NCBI RefSeq assembly: GCF_026898135.2
Contig: NZ_CP114035.2
Location: 3,947,501 to 4,011,500, forward strand
From: Pseudomonas fortuita
Lineage (GTDB): Bacteria > Pseudomonadota > Gammaproteobacteria > Pseudomonadales > Pseudomonadaceae
DNA: 64,000 bases
Direction of reading: 5' to 3'
Within the stretch, counting starts at the first letter, position 1. Each line of letters starts with the position of its first letter. Of the stretch, positions 63,094-64,000 are shown in pieces. Made by a program: the position numbers and the translations under genes. The notes under the pieces were generated by a model. That model saw only the letters and a list, made by a program, of their open reading frames with translations. It was not told where the DNA came from and did no database searches.

Positions 63094-63336
63094 GTGTCCA
63101 GCACCGCCTCCGCCACTCCGAGCAGCTATGAACAGCTGGGTGTACGCATCCAGAAGATCATCAACAGCCCCACCGCCCAGCGCAGCCGTGCGGCGCTGAT
63201 CTTCCGCCTGGAACAGGAAAGCCCGGAAGACTGGGAAAGCTTGCTGGAGGAGATCGCAGAAAACGACAACGTGACCCTCGCCCACCGCGACGATGGCGGT
63301 GTGCAGATTTTCTGGACTGTGCCGAAGGAAGACTGA
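63094..63336 (+). CDS. DUF1654 protein, SOS-regulated
   Basis: The GTG start has AAGGAA upstream; 80 residues. LGVRIQKIINSPTAQRSRAA and SPEDWESLLEEIAENDNVTL match the Pseudomonas DUF1654 family. The LexA box directly upstream predicts DNA-damage induction. It precedes endA by 6 bases and is probably co-transcribed. Confidence 0.85.
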   Translation: MSSTASATPSSYEQLGVRIQKIINSPTAQRSRAALIFRLEQESPEDWESLLEEIAENDNVTLAHRDDGGVQIFWTVPKED

Positions 63337-63342
63337 CCGCGC

Positions 63343-64000
63343 ATGAGAGTTTCGCTTTTCGCGGCAGCCTGCCTGTTACTGACCACGCCGCTTGTTCAAG
63401 CCGATGCCCCACGCACCTTCCAGGAGGCCAAGAAGGTCGCCTGGAAGCTCTATGCCCCGCAATCGACCGAGTTTTATTGCGGGTGCAAATACAAGGGCAA
63501 CAAGGTCGACCTGGCGTCCTGCGGCTATGCCCCACGCAAGAATGCCCAGCGCGCGTCGCGCATCGAGTGGGAACACATCGTGCCTGCCTGGCAAATTGGC
63601 CATCAGCGCCAATGCTGGCAGAGCGGCGGTCGCAAGCAGTGCGCGCAGCATGACGAAGTGTACAAACGCGCCGAAGCCGACCTGCACAACCTGGTGCCCA
63701 GCATCGGTGAGGTCAACGGCGACCGCAGCAACTTCAGTTTCGGCTGGTTGCCGGAACAACGCGGCCAGTACGGTAGCTGCCTGACCCAGGTCGACTTCAA
63801 GGCCAGGAAGGTGATGCCGCGCCCGTCGATTCGCGGCATGATCGCCCGCACCTACTTCTACATGAGCAAGCAGTACAACCTGCGCCTGTCCAAACAGGAC
63901 CGCCAGTTGTTCGAGGCCTGGAACAAGACCTACCCGCCGCAGGTTTGGGAGCAGCAACGCAACCAACAGGTCGCCTGCGTGATGGGGCGGGGAAACGAGT
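63343..64000 (+). CDS. endA: Secreted endonuclease I (3' end beyond window)
   Basis: A signal peptide (MRVSLFAAACLLLTTPLVQA) precedes an endonuclease I domain: EFYCGCKYKG, RIEWEHIVPAWQ with the catalytic His, and DLHNLVPSIGEVNGDRSN. It degrades double-stranded DNA in the periplasm or outside. About 219 residues are visible; only a few seem to be missing. Confidence 0.92.
   Translation, partial: MRVSLFAAACLLLTTPLVQADAPRTFQEAKKVAWKLYAPQSTEFYCGCKYKGNKVDLASCGYAPRKNAQRASRIEWEHIVPAWQIGHQRQCWQSGGRKQCAQHDEVYKRAEADLHNLVPSIGEVNGDRSNFSFGWLPEQRGQYGSCLTQVDFKARKVMPRPSIRGMIARTYFYMSKQYNLRLSKQDRQLFEAWNKTYPPQVWEQQRNQQVACVMGRGNE

Overview
The window is a Pseudomonas chromosome segment of the P. putida type. 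It carries most of a lambda-like temperate siphovirus prophage (about 1-42,672) integrated beside a tRNA-Pro(GGG) gene, followed by bacterial genes (42,673-64,000). The Pseudomonas call rests on the gene order ihfA-pheT-pheS-rplT-rpmI-infC-thrS, a rbs locus next to periplasmic glutaminase-asparaginase, P. putida-like REP/BIME repeats, high GC and the DUF1654 family. The left prophage end and the second att site lie outside the window, so the endolysin and tail tip/fibre genes are not visible.

Prophage, minus strand, read right to left: cro and small early genes, an antirepressor, an HNH protein, O- and P-like replication proteins, a nin-like block (NinB, DUF1364, RusA), a Q-position regulator, a predicted late promoter with tandem terminators and a tRNA-Gly-like gene. 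Late genes follow: two small membrane proteins (holin candidates), a metallopeptidase, TerS (DUF2280), TerL, portal (DUF1073), DUF2213 protease/scaffold, cement protein, DUF2184 major capsid, neck and head-completion proteins, tail terminator, tail tube with an Ig-like domain, a frameshifted G/GT-type tail chaperone, tape measure, and minor tail proteins up to an NlpC/P60 protein cut by the window edge. Three probable morons interrupt the late operon: a KilA-N protein, a superinfection-immunity membrane protein with a zinc ribbon, and a GvpU-like protein. Each is followed by its own terminator.

Prophage, plus strand (26,258-42,603): LexA-like CI repressor, a HicB/HicA-type toxin-antitoxin pair, two convergent lipoproteins, a leader with CI-type operators, a boxA and several hairpins, then many small early genes, a coiled-coil/RecT/YqaJ recombination module, an Rmf-like protein, NinX, a DNA methyltransferase, an excisionase-like protein and a tyrosine integrase. 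A few minus-strand morons are scattered in this arm.

The most interesting unexplained signals are: (i) a 36-37 bp dyad CGCGCCAC-N20/21-GTGGCGCG found three times in the prophage plus one degenerate copy; (ii) a leader with boxA and four hairpins downstream of a CI-controlled promoter; (iii) a strongly structured non-coding stretch at 30,412-30,538; (iv) a frame break at a C7 run; and (v) a conserved-looking ORF with no ordinary start codon.

Chromosomal part: tRNA-Pro, a MerR regulator, ihfA, pheT, pheS, rplT, rpmI, infC and thrS are all on the minus strand. Next come an exported small protein, cspA and an I78-type inhibitor lipoprotein. A ribose operon (rbsB-A-C-R-K-D) ends in an exported nucleoside hydrolase, with a perfect LacI/RbsR-type palindrome in front of rbsB. 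The window ends with ansB, a TonB-dependent receptor, and a LexA-boxed pair of DUF1654 gene and endonuclease I (cut by the window end).
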